Positions 12,643 to 25,400 of a stretch of DNA of 64,000 nucleotides are shown one piece after another. Below the pieces are notes generated by a model. The model was given only the letters and a program-made list of their open reading frames with translations, made no database searches and was not told where the DNA came from. The stretch comes from Apostichopus japonicus (taxonomy: Eukaryota; Echinodermata; Holothuroidea; Aspidochirotida; Stichopodidae): positions 9,893,713 to 9,957,712 of the forward strand of contig NC_092574.1 of assembly GCF_037975245.1 (NCBI RefSeq). The letters run 5' to 3'. A program made the position numbers and the translations under genes. Each line of letters opens with the position of its first letter. The first letter of the stretch is position 1.

Positions 12643-12737
12643 GCTTCAAAGCACTTGTACTGGCAGTATGAGCAGTTCCTAACATTTTATCTGATAGAAA
12701 CATGGCATTTATACTGTCAGTACGAGTGCTTTGAAGC
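12643..12737 (+). other. 27-bp hairpin with 41-nt loop in the PLK4 3' region
   Basis: Arms 12643-12669 and 12711-12737 are complementary over 27 positions. As plus-strand RNA, the two non-Watson-Crick positions are G-U pairs; as minus-strand RNA they would be A-C mismatches. The loop is 41 nt. It lies in the PLK4 3' UTR only if the poly(A) signal at 13492 is used rather than that at 12315. It could be an RNA structure or a relic of a palindromic transposon. Confidence 0.6.
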
Positions 12738-13491
12738 AGGACATTCCAGTTTGAGTCTATTTTCAATAGTGCAAATTTACAATATAGTACAACAATTTTT
12801 ACAAGGTGGTAGAGGAGGCCTGTGGAAGCATAGCTTATTCCAACAAGTCCACTTTGACAAAAACCAATAGCAACTATTAAAGCGAGGTATAGAACAAAAT
12901 TTCCCCAACTGGATGCTACTACCTTTTGGGCAATTACAATGGCTTTTGAGTGATTCTCCCAGTATAACTGGTAAAAAACAAATTTTTAGAAAGAAGATTA
13001 GAACCTTGCATCATCAAGTGATGCTCTTCCCAGTATTTAAAAGTCTCCATGAGGTGAAATTAGGATCAGTTGTCAAAATAAAAAAATGAGTTAACTGCCT
13101 GTATGAATTATATTTCATCACTCTAAAACAAATTGTTTCATTTTATAAATGGTCATGATATGACTCCCCCAAAATGAAAATCATATCTATATAAAAGGAT
13201 CCAAATACCAAATCTAAATGTCGTTCAAAATTCATTGTCTACCAGTATTTATGAAAACCCAAATGAAATATTCTTATAATTGTCTATGTACATATTTATG
13301 TAAATAGGATGTCTAGATTGTAAGATATTTCAAAAAATGTGAATAATAATGGAACTTTTCCTTTCTTTCTTTTGTTACTGTCTCGTACACACAAATGGCT
13401 GAAAACTTTTTTTGTAAGTAATTGTCACTTCATACCTTGAAAAACTTTGTAGAAAATGGAAGTTTGTTGTACATTCTTTGGAATAAATGCA

Positions 13492-13497
13492 ATTACA
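13492..13497 (+). terminator. Candidate distal PLK4 polyadenylation signal
   Basis: This is a canonical AATAAA about 1.6 kb after the PLK4 stop, followed by a T-rich tract at 13501-13530 that could serve as the downstream element. A proximal AATAAA at 12315 is the alternative. Without transcript data the choice is inference. Confidence 0.45.
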
Positions 13498-15757
13498 AAA
13501 TATTTTTGTTTGTTTTTCACTTTTCTTTTATTTACTATTTTAATGTATTTGTTTACAATCCAATTAACATATGATACAAATGCACAACATACACTTGGAA
13601 GACTTACAAACCATGCTACAAAATTTTATTGAATGAAATTTAAATATCGGTGTGAACATCATCAATCCAGTGGGGTGAAAATGCAGTTTTCAATGACAGG
13701 AGTTAACTTTTGATACTGACAAGATAGGTGAATAGCGCCCTCAAGTTACAACAGTATTTACTAATGACATTTACCTACCAACCTTGCTAGAACTGCAGTA
13801 GTACCCTTTCCAATGTTCCATGCCCCCACCCCACCCATCTGATCCTTGAAAGAAAAAAAGTGCCACAGAGATTTAAATCTTTTCGTGTTATGCACCAGTC
13901 ATTAAAAATGTCTGTATTCGCACCATTCTCAAACATTTACACTAAGGTCAAAATGTTGAGATAAAGTCCTTTGCACCCTGTCATTCGGTTAACTGTGGAG
14001 CAGTATGCGTTCCACTCCATGTACAAACATGCCTTAATCCTATAACATTCAAAGATAACATCCATTATTATAAAAAGAAACGATCAAAATACATTTATGA
14101 AAAGAACATTTACAAATGATCACAAAATGTGACATTCTGAAACAGTGCAGCCTCTTGAAATAAGAAAGACACGGTTACCTAAAATACTGCTCGATTTTAA
14201 AAGCATGAATTACAAGAAAAAGGGATTGATTTTAATACTGCGAAGAGAGGTACAAGGTTTTAGAATGCCTTCCAAATGTTTGCATCGTACAGGTACAAAA
14301 TTTTGCTCATAATTTGCATATCACAAGAGTCAATACAAGCAACTTTAGAAAGATACTTAAAAAGTACAAATCGATGCTATTCAATTAATACAGAAGCCAG
14401 TATACAACAATTGGCTGTGATTAGTTGCCAATGCAAAAATATTATAATGCTAATAAGATTGGATATATGCAAGCTTCTTTATTTTATTAAGACTTCAACA
14501 TGATCAAACAGCTGGGTCTTATGACCCCCTGAAAATATTGTGATGTTTACTGCAGTATTGTAGGAAATATGAAAGCAGCACAAATCTTTAAAATTATAGA
14601 CACCAATTTTTAATACTGTGAAAGAGAGGTCAGTGGTTATTTTTTTCCCTCTCTTATTCTCAATTTAGATAATACTGAAATCCTACAAACATGAACATTA
14701 GTGTTTTCTGAAAGGGTGAATATAAAAAAAAAACATGTTTCCTAGCTTGCTTTTCATGAATCAACTTAAATGTGAGCAGTGTGAGAACACATCCGGAAAG
14801 CTCTCATTTTAATACTGAAAGGAGGTGGGAATAGAAGGCGAGCAATGTCGCCAAACTACAAAATGTCTTATATTAAATATGCAGTTAGATTAAAACGATT
14901 AAGGATTATGCAAATGAAAATGTGTTCTACAGTGAAGAATGAGGACGTTATTTCTTCAAAGTACATAACGTGTCCAATTCATTCAAAACCAGAAGTATCA
15001 TTCACTGTATAGAAACAACTATTATTTAAAGATTACATTTGCCATCCGGAATAAGTTTATATTACCTTAAATTAGCTATTAGAATGAAATCCATACTGGT
15101 TAATACTCATTAATTGTAACGCCAGTTAAATTTTAATACTTTTTACCAAGACTTTAAATTTTACTCTTGGACAAACTTCAAGGTTCCAATTTGACACTTG
15201 TCAATATCTTTTCAAATAATTAAGGAAACAATATTCAGGTTTTTTAACCTTAATAAATTGTAAAAATGTCTATCAAATAAATGCAGGCGGGGTAAAATAA
15301 ATACAGGTGGTTTCAAACTCTGGAATTAATATTCATTATGCATAGATCAACTTTCAAATTCTGAATCAACCTGAGGCGCAGTAAGAAAAATCAATTTTTT
15401 CCTCTGCCACATTCTTACATTAACAATATAGGAGTCAGTAGATCATATATGTAATAGCTTGAAGCTTATCACTTTTCCAGCTTTTTTAGGCATTCATGTC
15501 ACTACATAAATTAGACTTAGGTGTTTAATAATACTGATATGTGTACCCTTTAAAGATATGATTGCACACCGCTAAAGGTTTGAAGGGCTTGAATTAATAA
15601 AAAGTAGTACATTAATTTGGGAATCTTAACCATCATCATTGTGTGAACTTGTGCATCAGCAAATAGCTCAATTTTTCTGTGGATCCACTGAGCATATCAT
15701 AAAAACAACACTGTAGTACTGTGATCGATTTCTTCATTATTATTACAAGAAACTTAA

Positions 15758-16003
15758 AGGTAGTCTGTATAGGCCCCAAATTATAGCATGCTATATAATT
15801 GCTAGAAGTTTTCAAAAAGTAGTTTCCTGGAGGTCTTTACTCTCCAAATTGTTCTCAGACATTTCTTAAGGAACACAAAAGATGACTAAATGTCCCAATG
15901 AGGAAAATTTCCTCGAAGGTTGTAATAAGAACAGTTTAAGAATTTTGACCAAAGGTGACCATATTTAAATATCTAGCATATTTGGGGCCAATACAGCATA
16001 CCT
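15758..16003. mobile_element. TTAA-flanked inverted-repeat element (MITE, piggyBac-like target site)
   Basis: The 246-bp element is flanked by TTAA at 15754-15757 and 16004-16007. Its ends are inverted repeats: the left starts AGGTAGTCTGTATAGGCC and the reverse-complemented right starts AGGTATGCTGTATTGGCC, both continuing CCAAAT. It has no coding capacity. A TTAA duplication is typical of piggyBac-superfamily transposons; assignment beyond that is inference. Confidence 0.7.
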
Positions 16004-16400
16004 TTAATTATCAACAATGCAGAGATGCATGTATTTAAACTAATTCATACCTTGTATGACTTACCCCACCACTTCATCCAAATAACTTATTACTCTACTT
16101 CATTCTTCCCACATAACTTATTACATTACCATCACCCATATCTCCCACATAACTTATTACTTCATACCTCCCACATTATCACACTAAGTACTTCAAGCTT
16201 CACATGGTATATAATTACTGATTACGCTCACTGATACTTCTTGTTAATCACACATATATACCACTGCAGAATTTTTAAATTGTCTTTTCACTCTTTCATT
16301 TACAATCTCATAACTACAAATTAATTCTGACTAATTTATACACTCAGTACGGTGTGACTTGATACTAAACTACTCCATACCTTATCTGACACTTAAGTTA

Positions 16401-19400
16401 TCAGTGACCATTTTGGAAGTACCTAGCCTTCCTGTCTTGTTCTGAAAACTGTTTCTGGATGCTCTCCAACATCAATATTGAAGGCAGTTGAAGAAATTCT
16501 GTGTCGTATTTCATAACCACGGAGTGTTTGCTGCAATAACACAGAAAAATGAAAATATGGTCAAATATATGTCAGGTATATTTGAAGAAAACTTGATAGA
16601 TATTAAAACTATGAACCCCTGCTTATATGAAATATTCTCCTCAAATATAAGTCAGTAGTTAGAAAGCCAGTTGCACCTTTTCAACCTTCTCCTCCCCTGG
16701 GTGCCCCCCGCCCCCTCCCCACCACCACTCCTCCATCCCTGCCCTGTCGATAATTCCTCTCTCACAAAACCATCTAAAGTATTGTGATATTCAGTTGCTA
16801 CGATTTTGCTAGCTGCACTATTATAACATTAACTATGTGCACTTTTCACTAAACCATTTAATTTGGTATTAGTTACTCAATAATTTATACTTTGAAGGAT
16901 TTAGAACCTTGCAAGGAAGTTGGGGATGGGAGAGGTGGGGGTGAGGGGGAGCAATAAAGATGAACTTAAAACTAAGCACTTTTCATTAACTTGAATGCTT
17001 ACTGTTGATCTCTGGTAACCCTATAGCAATGTTTGCCGTAGTCTCTAGCCAAAATATCAACAAATGTTTCGTTGTGGCTGATGATCACGAGTTGGAAATT
17101 TGATTGGCTGGCACACTCTGTAATGATACTGTAATGAAGAAGAAACAAACAGGATTAGAATTCTATCAACATATTATATGGAACGAGTGGTGGAAACAAC
17201 AACACATATATTAGTAGTGGTTGGGGATATGGACATACTAGGAGGGGCAAGGGACAACCTTTTTGATACAAAAGAATTACTGCTTGTTTAGGTTTTAGAG
17301 AGGGGGGGTGGGAGGAGGGATGAAGGTTAAGAAGTCACGTTATTGTGATAACATGCAGACATATTTATGTTGACATTGAATTGAGAGCTGTATGATGAGT
17401 ATAGGAAATGAAGGAATGTTCACGTCCTATCCATATCTAAATACTTGCGTTAATTGAGAAGTAACTATAGGTAGTTTGCCATAGTAAAAAATGGTGGATT
17501 AGTCAAAGGTAGTGCAAGAATTGTGAGAAGACAGGTAAGAGAGGAGCAGAAGGGTAGATAGAATGCAACATCAGCATTACCAAACAAAGCATGAATATGC
17601 ATGAAGCAAGGTAGATGAAAACTGTTATGAAGAGTTTATGAGGTTGCTAGGTAAGAGCTGAGGAGCAGGAATGTGGGTAGAATGCAAACAATAGCATTAC
17701 TAAACAAAGCATGAATATGCATGATGCAAGGTAGATGAGAATGTTATGAGGAGATTTAGGTGAGCTTGGAAACTGAAGATATTATGCATAATATTATGAG
17801 GATATCTGTTACGTATTCCCTACCTCTTGAGGGCCGTTGCCAGAGCCCTGACGTTTGGCTCATCCAGATTGGTGGTTGGCTCATCTAGAGCCAACACTCC
17901 ACATGATCCCCCGAAGATCCTGGCTAGGGCTATCCTGATGATAAGAGATGCAAGTACCTACTCAGAAGAAGGAAAAAGAAAGAAACATGTGTTTAGTCAA
18001 CTCAATAATAAATCAATTGAAGTTAAAAGCAAAAATGGTGAGTTAAAAAAAACCGGTGCATTTTGATTGTAACAACTCAGACTGACACCATATGGTCATA
18101 TATGAGGTCAAGATATTTATAACAGCAGTATGTTCAACAATGTCATAGTCACAGAAAATTCCAGCATAAACATTAAGAAAACAAAATTTTAATGTTAAAG
18201 ATGTAATCTAGTACGCTGGATGTAATCTATAAGCTAGACTTCGTAGTCCATGTCACTCTGACTTTAATGAGCTAGTAATGTTTTAAAGGGTGGACCATTT
18301 CTAAAGAAGAAAATAGCGACTTTATCAGAAACTCTAACCTGGACAGATATCAACTGGTTTGAAAGGTCTGTTAAATATCAAAATTAATTTTGTAGCCTTT
18401 ACAGTCATCCTGTTAGGTTACACTTATACATTCTTCATTTTTTACGACGAAAATATTTGTGAAATTTTACATTCAAGTCTGGTTTCTTCTAGTATTTTTT
18501 CTTTCTTTTTCTTTGCATAAATAAAAAACTTAATAATTTAGACCAACCTTCTGTCCCATACTGCATCGTTCTCTCATGTTCATCCTCTTCTTCCCTTTCA
18601 CCATTTCTACCTAAAAGGAATAAATATAAAGACAAACTTTTAATTGGGCATAGGAGCAATTATAGATGAGGATGACATTACTCAACGACCGTTCCGCCCA
18701 GGAGTAAAAAGCACCCCCAATCCTCTCTCTCCAATCCCACCTACCACGGCCCCTATCTGCACCCCCAAACCTAGTTTCCAAGCTGCATCTTGTACAGTTT
18801 TGTTAATAGTCTTGCATTGTGATTCAACTGATATGAAATCATTTATATTTAAATTCATGAATGGCAATACTAATGAAGTTATATGCTATATACCTGAGTA
18901 CTGATACACAGTCTATAATGAAGTCGTACACTAGCAATATAAGGACTTATTCTTTCCTTCGTAATGGATGAGCATCGCCCTTTGGGCACAGCGGTGATCA
19001 ACCACCAATAATCCCTCCTCTCCCACCCCACCTAACCTGGCCCCTACCTGCACTCCCAAACCTATTTTCCCAGTTGACCGCATCTTTTAACATCTCAAAA
19101 ACCGTAACGGATGAGGATTGACATGAATAATGCATGCAGATAATTATGTATATTTTGCAGGAAATTCCAAACAAAAGAGTTCATGGGGTTTGCATAATTG
19201 ACTTCAGCTGCTCTTTTATTCTTTCAAGACAGAAATTGACAGATCCTATACTCAGATAAACTCACCCTGTAATTGTAAGCTCTTCTTCCATCTCCCTTGT
19301 CAACGTCAGCTTCAATGTTTATAGAATCAATATCTGTAATAATTAAAATTAAAATAAATTAAGAAAATATAACTGTAGGCGATTATGCGATAAAAACAAA

Positions 19401-22400
19401 TGTACATTGCAGTATTGGGTTTAGAACAAGCTTTGAGTCCCCAAAAATATTCAGAGAACCATTTGCGTCGCAGGGAGATCACAAATTCTTTTTGCATACT
19501 TTGAAATCAAAGAGATACTTATAACCTTCCAGTAACATGTCATTATTTGGCATGAGCGTGATGCACTTTACTAAACACTGAAGTATTGAACTGTTAATTA
19601 AGAGAGACTGTGCATGCATAAGTCTAAAAGTCATTATTGAGAGAAAAAAGTGAAGATAGAAATGTTGATAACTTTCAGAGAGGGTTATAATCAAGGACAA
19701 TGACTGGAATAGGAGGCCGAGGTATGGTTAAACAGACCATATCCCACTTCCTCACTTAGGGATATGCACTAGTTTTATTTGCAATTTCGGCCCTCCAAAT
19801 CTCCCTGAAGTTGAGGGTAAGAAACCCGGAAAAATTGTTGGTGAGGACCATTCACAAAGTGGTTCGTACACGAAGTCTACATAAGAGAAAAACCTTGAGT
19901 TTTGTCTTCTCTTGCCATACTGAACCTCTAACCCCCCCCCCCCCCCCGACCCCTGCTGTTGTTAGAATAAGTACAGTTGATCAAGTAATTTGTGTATAAT
20001 TTCAAGAATGGGGTAACTACATAGACCAAAACAGAACAAAAAGAGCAAAGATTTACCATTTCCTTGGTAGGTCTTCACCCATAATCGCTTAATTTCTTCA
20101 TTTACTTCCAACAATTTCATCCTGTGGAACTTCACTATCGCTCTGTGGAGACATGAAAATGTAAAATCTTGAGTAAAGTACGGGTAAACAAACCCTAACA
20201 CATTGTACAAGTTATGAATAGGTACAGAGTAAATTCATCATGTGAAGGGGATAGGGAAGAGAGGGATAGGCCTATAGGCTCTCACTCTAAATTATAGGTA
20301 TAAGTAGTCAAAGCATGTACAGTACTTAACATGCATGAGGCAACTGTATTCATCATCGCACAGAGGGAGGCTTATTTTTGCAAACTTCTAAAAGTCACCT
20401 TCTAAAAGCCTACTTCATGCCACATTCATCTAGCTTTTAAAAAGGTACCCTGGTGAAGACCTGACCAGCTCAATGGACTGGTGGAGTGTATAAGGGTAAA
20501 AATTGCAACAAAGGCACATATAATTGAGGACTGGTATGAATATTTCAGTCCTTGAAGAAATTTCATCAAGGTTCAAGTGGAAATTGATTAAATGTAAAAA
20601 AAAAACATTATTCATACACAGAATAAGCTGCAATTCGGAAGGGAAAACAATCTAGATTTTTTTTTTTTAATTCTAATGCACTATTTATTTTGACAAATAT
20701 TTATGGTCATTACTTAATTTAATTCAATTATGAAACAAAATATTTAATATGAAATCTTTGATGTTGGTTCACTTACTCATCCAAAGCATTCCTATATTGC
20801 TCCAAGTCATGTGTAACATCTCTCATGGTCTGCAAAGAAAGTAAAAACATAGACACAGAGGATATTAAAATATTATTAAATTAGATTATGTTTCAAGTAA
20901 AAGTTAAGTGAAAGGTTTACAGTCTTGAGGTCAAGCTTACATTTAGCAGCGAAAATTCCTTGGATGTGTAATTATACAATTCGTCAAAATTCACTCGTAG
21001 CTATAACATTCAGAGAGATAATGCTATTAAACAAAACACACACGTAGGCCATACACTGTCCATGATAGGGAAGTTGTCTTAATATATCTAGGTACAGTAA
21101 TTTCAAGTATCCTACCATTAAATTGATAGCATTATCTCTCGACTCCTTGTTGACGATCTTCTGCGATTTCAGATACTCTGCCCGTCTCTCAGCTATCGTC
21201 TTGGTCAGTTCAGAGAGAGTTCCCTTGTACGTGAATTTCTTGGAGACGATGTTTCGCTTGAATTCTTTCAGCTTCTCCTCCTCTGTCTTGAGTTGACGGT
21301 AGAGTACAAACTCTGGTCTATTTTTCGCTTCTTGAATTCTTATGTCTGTGTCCATCGTCAGAGTCCTCTTCCTGTCCAACTCCATTCGGTCTTGATTTTG
21401 TTGCTAAATTGAAAGTTGATATAAAATTTTACATATGTAAAATTGAATCAAAATTAACATCTGAGTTATGTGGTAAACTATATTTATTGATGTTTTAGCT
21501 GTTAGGTGATATTTTAATGGAATTCAAACAAAAATGAAAGGAAAAAGAAAGAAAGAAAAAATGTGCAAAAGAGAAATGATTATATAGCACATGATAATAA
21601 CAGAGAGATATGTCCAGGTGAGTCACTGTAGAATTCTTCATGTATTTTAAAACTTCACATACTGTACCCTATATTTAATAAGCAACATTACACAAAGTGG
21701 ACCACTGTATAAAATATGCATGATGTGCGGGGAAAAAAAAGGGAAAAGTTGAATTCAACCTTTTTAAAAAAATTTATTTAAACAGCTGGTAACAGTGTAC
21801 CTGGAAAGAGAAATATAGGATCATCTTCACTTATGAAGAACTAAGATTAAACTAGAAGTTTAATATAATAAAATGAATATTCATTGACCTACGTACCTTC
21901 TTTTTCTCCTCCTCTCTTCTGCAATTTGAAAGTTTATCAAAACTCTGCTTCAAATTGTTGTCAATGTTTTCTCTGTAAAAAAAAAAAAATGTTTGTCAAT
22001 ATATGGTTTAACAGTTGTTCTCTCACAGTGTTACGCAACTATTTATTGTATCAGATTTGCGGTAAGTTTCTATTAAGGCGGTACATGTTTGTGATGATGA
22101 CCTAACAATCCATGCAACAGCAAAGACAAGAGACCCAATATATGCAATATTTTCAACTATCATTTCTACTAATACAATAAAATATCAATTTCTACTAATA
22201 CTTACATTTTGGAAAGTAAGGTGTCATATTCAGAACTTGTTTCTTCCAAACTCTTCTGGCCATCTGGAAAATGTAAAAATAAAATGATATAAACCTCGTT
22301 GCTTAGATAATTACAATATTACAATTTTCTTAGCAATTAGAAGCTTGGGAGGGGGAGGGGGAGGGTATGATGCTTTGAGAGTACCTGAGGAGAGAGATTT

Positions 22401-25400
22401 GTAGGGGTAATGTAAACTATTAATTTTTCTTCTCCTCCTTCCTTTCCCTCCCATCCTTCCCTCCTTAACAACCCCCCGCCCCCAAAGCCTCCTGGCCCAA
22501 GATGGCCATGCAGAGGAATGAAACATTGACAAGTTCAATACAGGAAGAACTGACTAACACGACATGACAACAACAATTACAATATATAAAAAAGTCAATA
22601 AATCCTATACCACAGACAGAAGACTTTTTGTACTTACGTACAAACATATATTATTGTATTATTTACCTTCAAGACAAGATTCTCTGTGCTTCATTATTTC
22701 CATCTCGAGTTTATTGAGGTCTTTCAACGTCTGATCCAAGAGACATATCCGGTACACCAGCTTGGTAATGGCATCTTGCTCCTTTTCTTCTGGCTGAAGA
22801 CTATCACATTTCTTCAAAATAAAAAATAAAAATGTTTTATGTCTTCTTTTTTTTTGGGGGGGGAGGGGATGGAAAACTATTATCTAAGTAAAACATATTG
22901 CTGTTGCCCTTGTCTTATAAAACTAAACTTAGCAATCCACTTTTATAACTCCTTGATAGTATATAATGGCTGAGTGATCAAATTTTTTTGTTTTTACTAA
23001 CCTGCCACTTGAACTTTTTGGCCATCGGGATAGATAGGTCGTCGCTCAACCCTGAGAGTTTTCGCTTCATGGTGAGCCGATCTTCCAAAGGATTGCTGTC
23101 TAACCTTTTGTTCATATCTTTCAACCTGATTTGAAGTTCCATAATCTGAAAGAGGAAACGTTGCACGTTGCGATCAAAGACTTAGGCTTTGGATGGAGGG
23201 GTGTGTGATGGAAGGGGTGCTGGGGGTTATATGCTACTTGCTCTTTTAATTTTCGTTTTGGTTTGATGACGTTGAGAAAGATTCTATGTGTCCAGACACA
23301 CTGACAACCGCTACATTTTTTGTTCTGCTGATTAGACCAGAATTACATTACATTCAATACCCTTAATCTCACCACATACAGAGATATATGTTATAATATT
23401 TATTTAAATACTTCTAATTATTTTAATGCTTCATAAAAAATATAAATATAAAAAAAATGATGTATCCCAATAAATTTGATTTTCATTTTTATCGTTTGAT
23501 TTCAAAACCAGCTATGAAGTTAACTTGACTGCCTTAAAATTATTCATTTCATTGCATCTTTTAGGTTACGGTTATGTTTTCTGAGTTAAATTTCCCCGAT
23601 CTCTGATTCAACTGTTAGGTACATGCATGGTAGCAACAGAACAGCAGCATTAGTTCAACATAAAATGTAGCTCGAAACTTTGTATTCAACGAGACCTCTT
23701 GCTGACAGCGTACTCCACAAAGGTGAATTCTGCCATCAGACAGATTGAGCTATTACTTACCCTCTCTTGAACGTAGGATGTTATTTTGCAAGCTTTGGTT
23801 TTGACCAGCGTTAAGGCCTCTACAGACTTCCATACATTTTCCTGCATCTGCACCAAAAAGTGATAAATGGATATAAATAGGTGGGAATTCTTATAAATTT
23901 AATACTTTTGTGACTGCTAAAGAAATTTGAAAAACCTGAGCTAAGCATGCTCTATGCTAACATACTACCTTGTCCTTTTTATCTCAATTATCATTTAACA
24001 AATTCTATTTTCACTGTCGGAAAAAAATGAAAATGAAGATTGGAAATGCAAGCTGAAAAATATAGACAAGAATTTAAAAAACTGAAGTTCAAAATATTCA
24101 TGATCTTATACAATCTATTAACATTTTCCCTTCACAAGCAATTTTTTTTTAATATCAATATCTTACTAGGAAATGGAACATCAGCTGATTTTCTCTAGAA
24201 ACATGTAGTCTTCCAAACAGAGCTCAATGTGCTGTAACCATTCATATCTCGAATGTTACGCATATATTTATTTTAAGATCACAAATCCCTCCCCCCTCCC
24301 CCCCCCCTTTAAAAGGAAAAAAGAACTGTACATAATTATATATACACATCTTGATTTTAGCTCATCCTTTTTTAAGATTTTAATATTACATTAGTCCTTA
24401 CCTCCAAAGCCAGGGTTCTGCTATTTTTCTTCATATCACCACAATCCAACGTCCTACACAAAATAAAAAACATAAAACATTAACAACTCGTCATACAATA
24501 TAATGACAACAAAATAAATATTTGAATATTATTTCTTAATATGTAATACAATTAATCTCATCCTACCAGAAATGTACAATAGGTGAACCTGAAAAACCTA
24601 TATACTCTCTGAAATACTCTAAAATGCCAAGGTTTATTAAAAGAAGCAACATTTTAGAATACTAAGCACAACAAGTCGAAAACACAGATGTATATATTAA
24701 TTAACAGTTTGACACAGTAAGTATCATTTGAAACAATGAACGAAAAGCTGATCTCATCTGATTAATACTGGTATGGGAAAAGCATCTTGATGATAAAATT
24801 CACAGCATCAAATGATTAACTTATCTTTCAGTAAGTTTGATCTCAAGACAAACACTAGCTTTTAGTTAAATTCAGTTGCAAACTGAATGTGAATAATACT
24901 GTAAACTTGCTTGAAATTGAGTAACCAAAACTTTAAAAAAAAGGACAAAAGAAGGACAAAAGAAGGAAATGTTGAATCTTACTCTATTAGTATGTTGATG
25001 ATATGTTCCAAATCTTGTGGTAGACTATTACACTGAGAGACTAAGTCCACAATGATTAATTTGAGGCCATCTTTCTTTTCTGCTAGTGCGAGTCCCCTGT
25101 GGATGAAATGGAAACATTAACAGGGAAATGAAGCGAAATAATAAATATCTCTTTCATGACGAATGTCAATCCATAAAAAAGAATTTAACATTGAGTGATA
25201 GTGTCTTAGATCTTATGAAACAATGAGATTAATGTTACCAAATTAGGCATAGAAAGACTAGCTTAATGTTGCCAGTGTAAGAAGAATTCATTGCAGATAT
25301 TTCACATATATTAAAAGATGAATATTTTATATTGAAAACAACAAAACATTAAGAAATATATTTATCTCCTTTGGTTGGATTTTCAACAAGCAATGCTAAC

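Larger units (their letters stand above)
11867..16400. other. Convergent intergenic/3' UTR region between PLK4 and the RAD50 relative
   Basis: No convincing coding exon was seen. AATAAA on the plus strand occurs at 12315-12320 and 13492-13497; a minus-strand AATAAA (TTTATT on plus) lies at about 13527, so both transcripts could end near 13.5 kb. Also present are a hairpin at 12643-12737, three TTTTAATACTG motif copies at 14230-14817, a TTAA-flanked inverted-repeat element at 15758-16003, and three CATAACTTATTAC-like repeats near 16080-16165. Confidence 0.6.
16401..20142 (-). other. RAD50: RAD50-like C-terminal ATPase lobe (exons 24-29)
   Basis: In order: [31 protein letters not shown], the signature block [25 protein letters not shown], the Walker B and D-loop block, then [20 protein letters not shown]. 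Each matches a RAD50 counterpart (for example [45 protein letters not shown]). The signature alanine is replaced by methionine, but serine, glycine and glutamine are kept. The protein ends KARYFQNGH before TGA at 16403-16401. Confidence 0.92.

Noticed and set aside
12643..12737. MicroRNA precursor
   Set aside because: The loop of 41 nt is large, I recognise no known mature sequence in the arms, and a transposon palindrome is an equal explanation.
23126..23141. RAD50-like exon 18 starting at the CAG acceptor at 23142
   Set aside because: That start would put the exon out of phase with exon 17 (stop after eight codons). The acceptor ATCAG at 23126-23130 keeps the frame, so 23125 was chosen.
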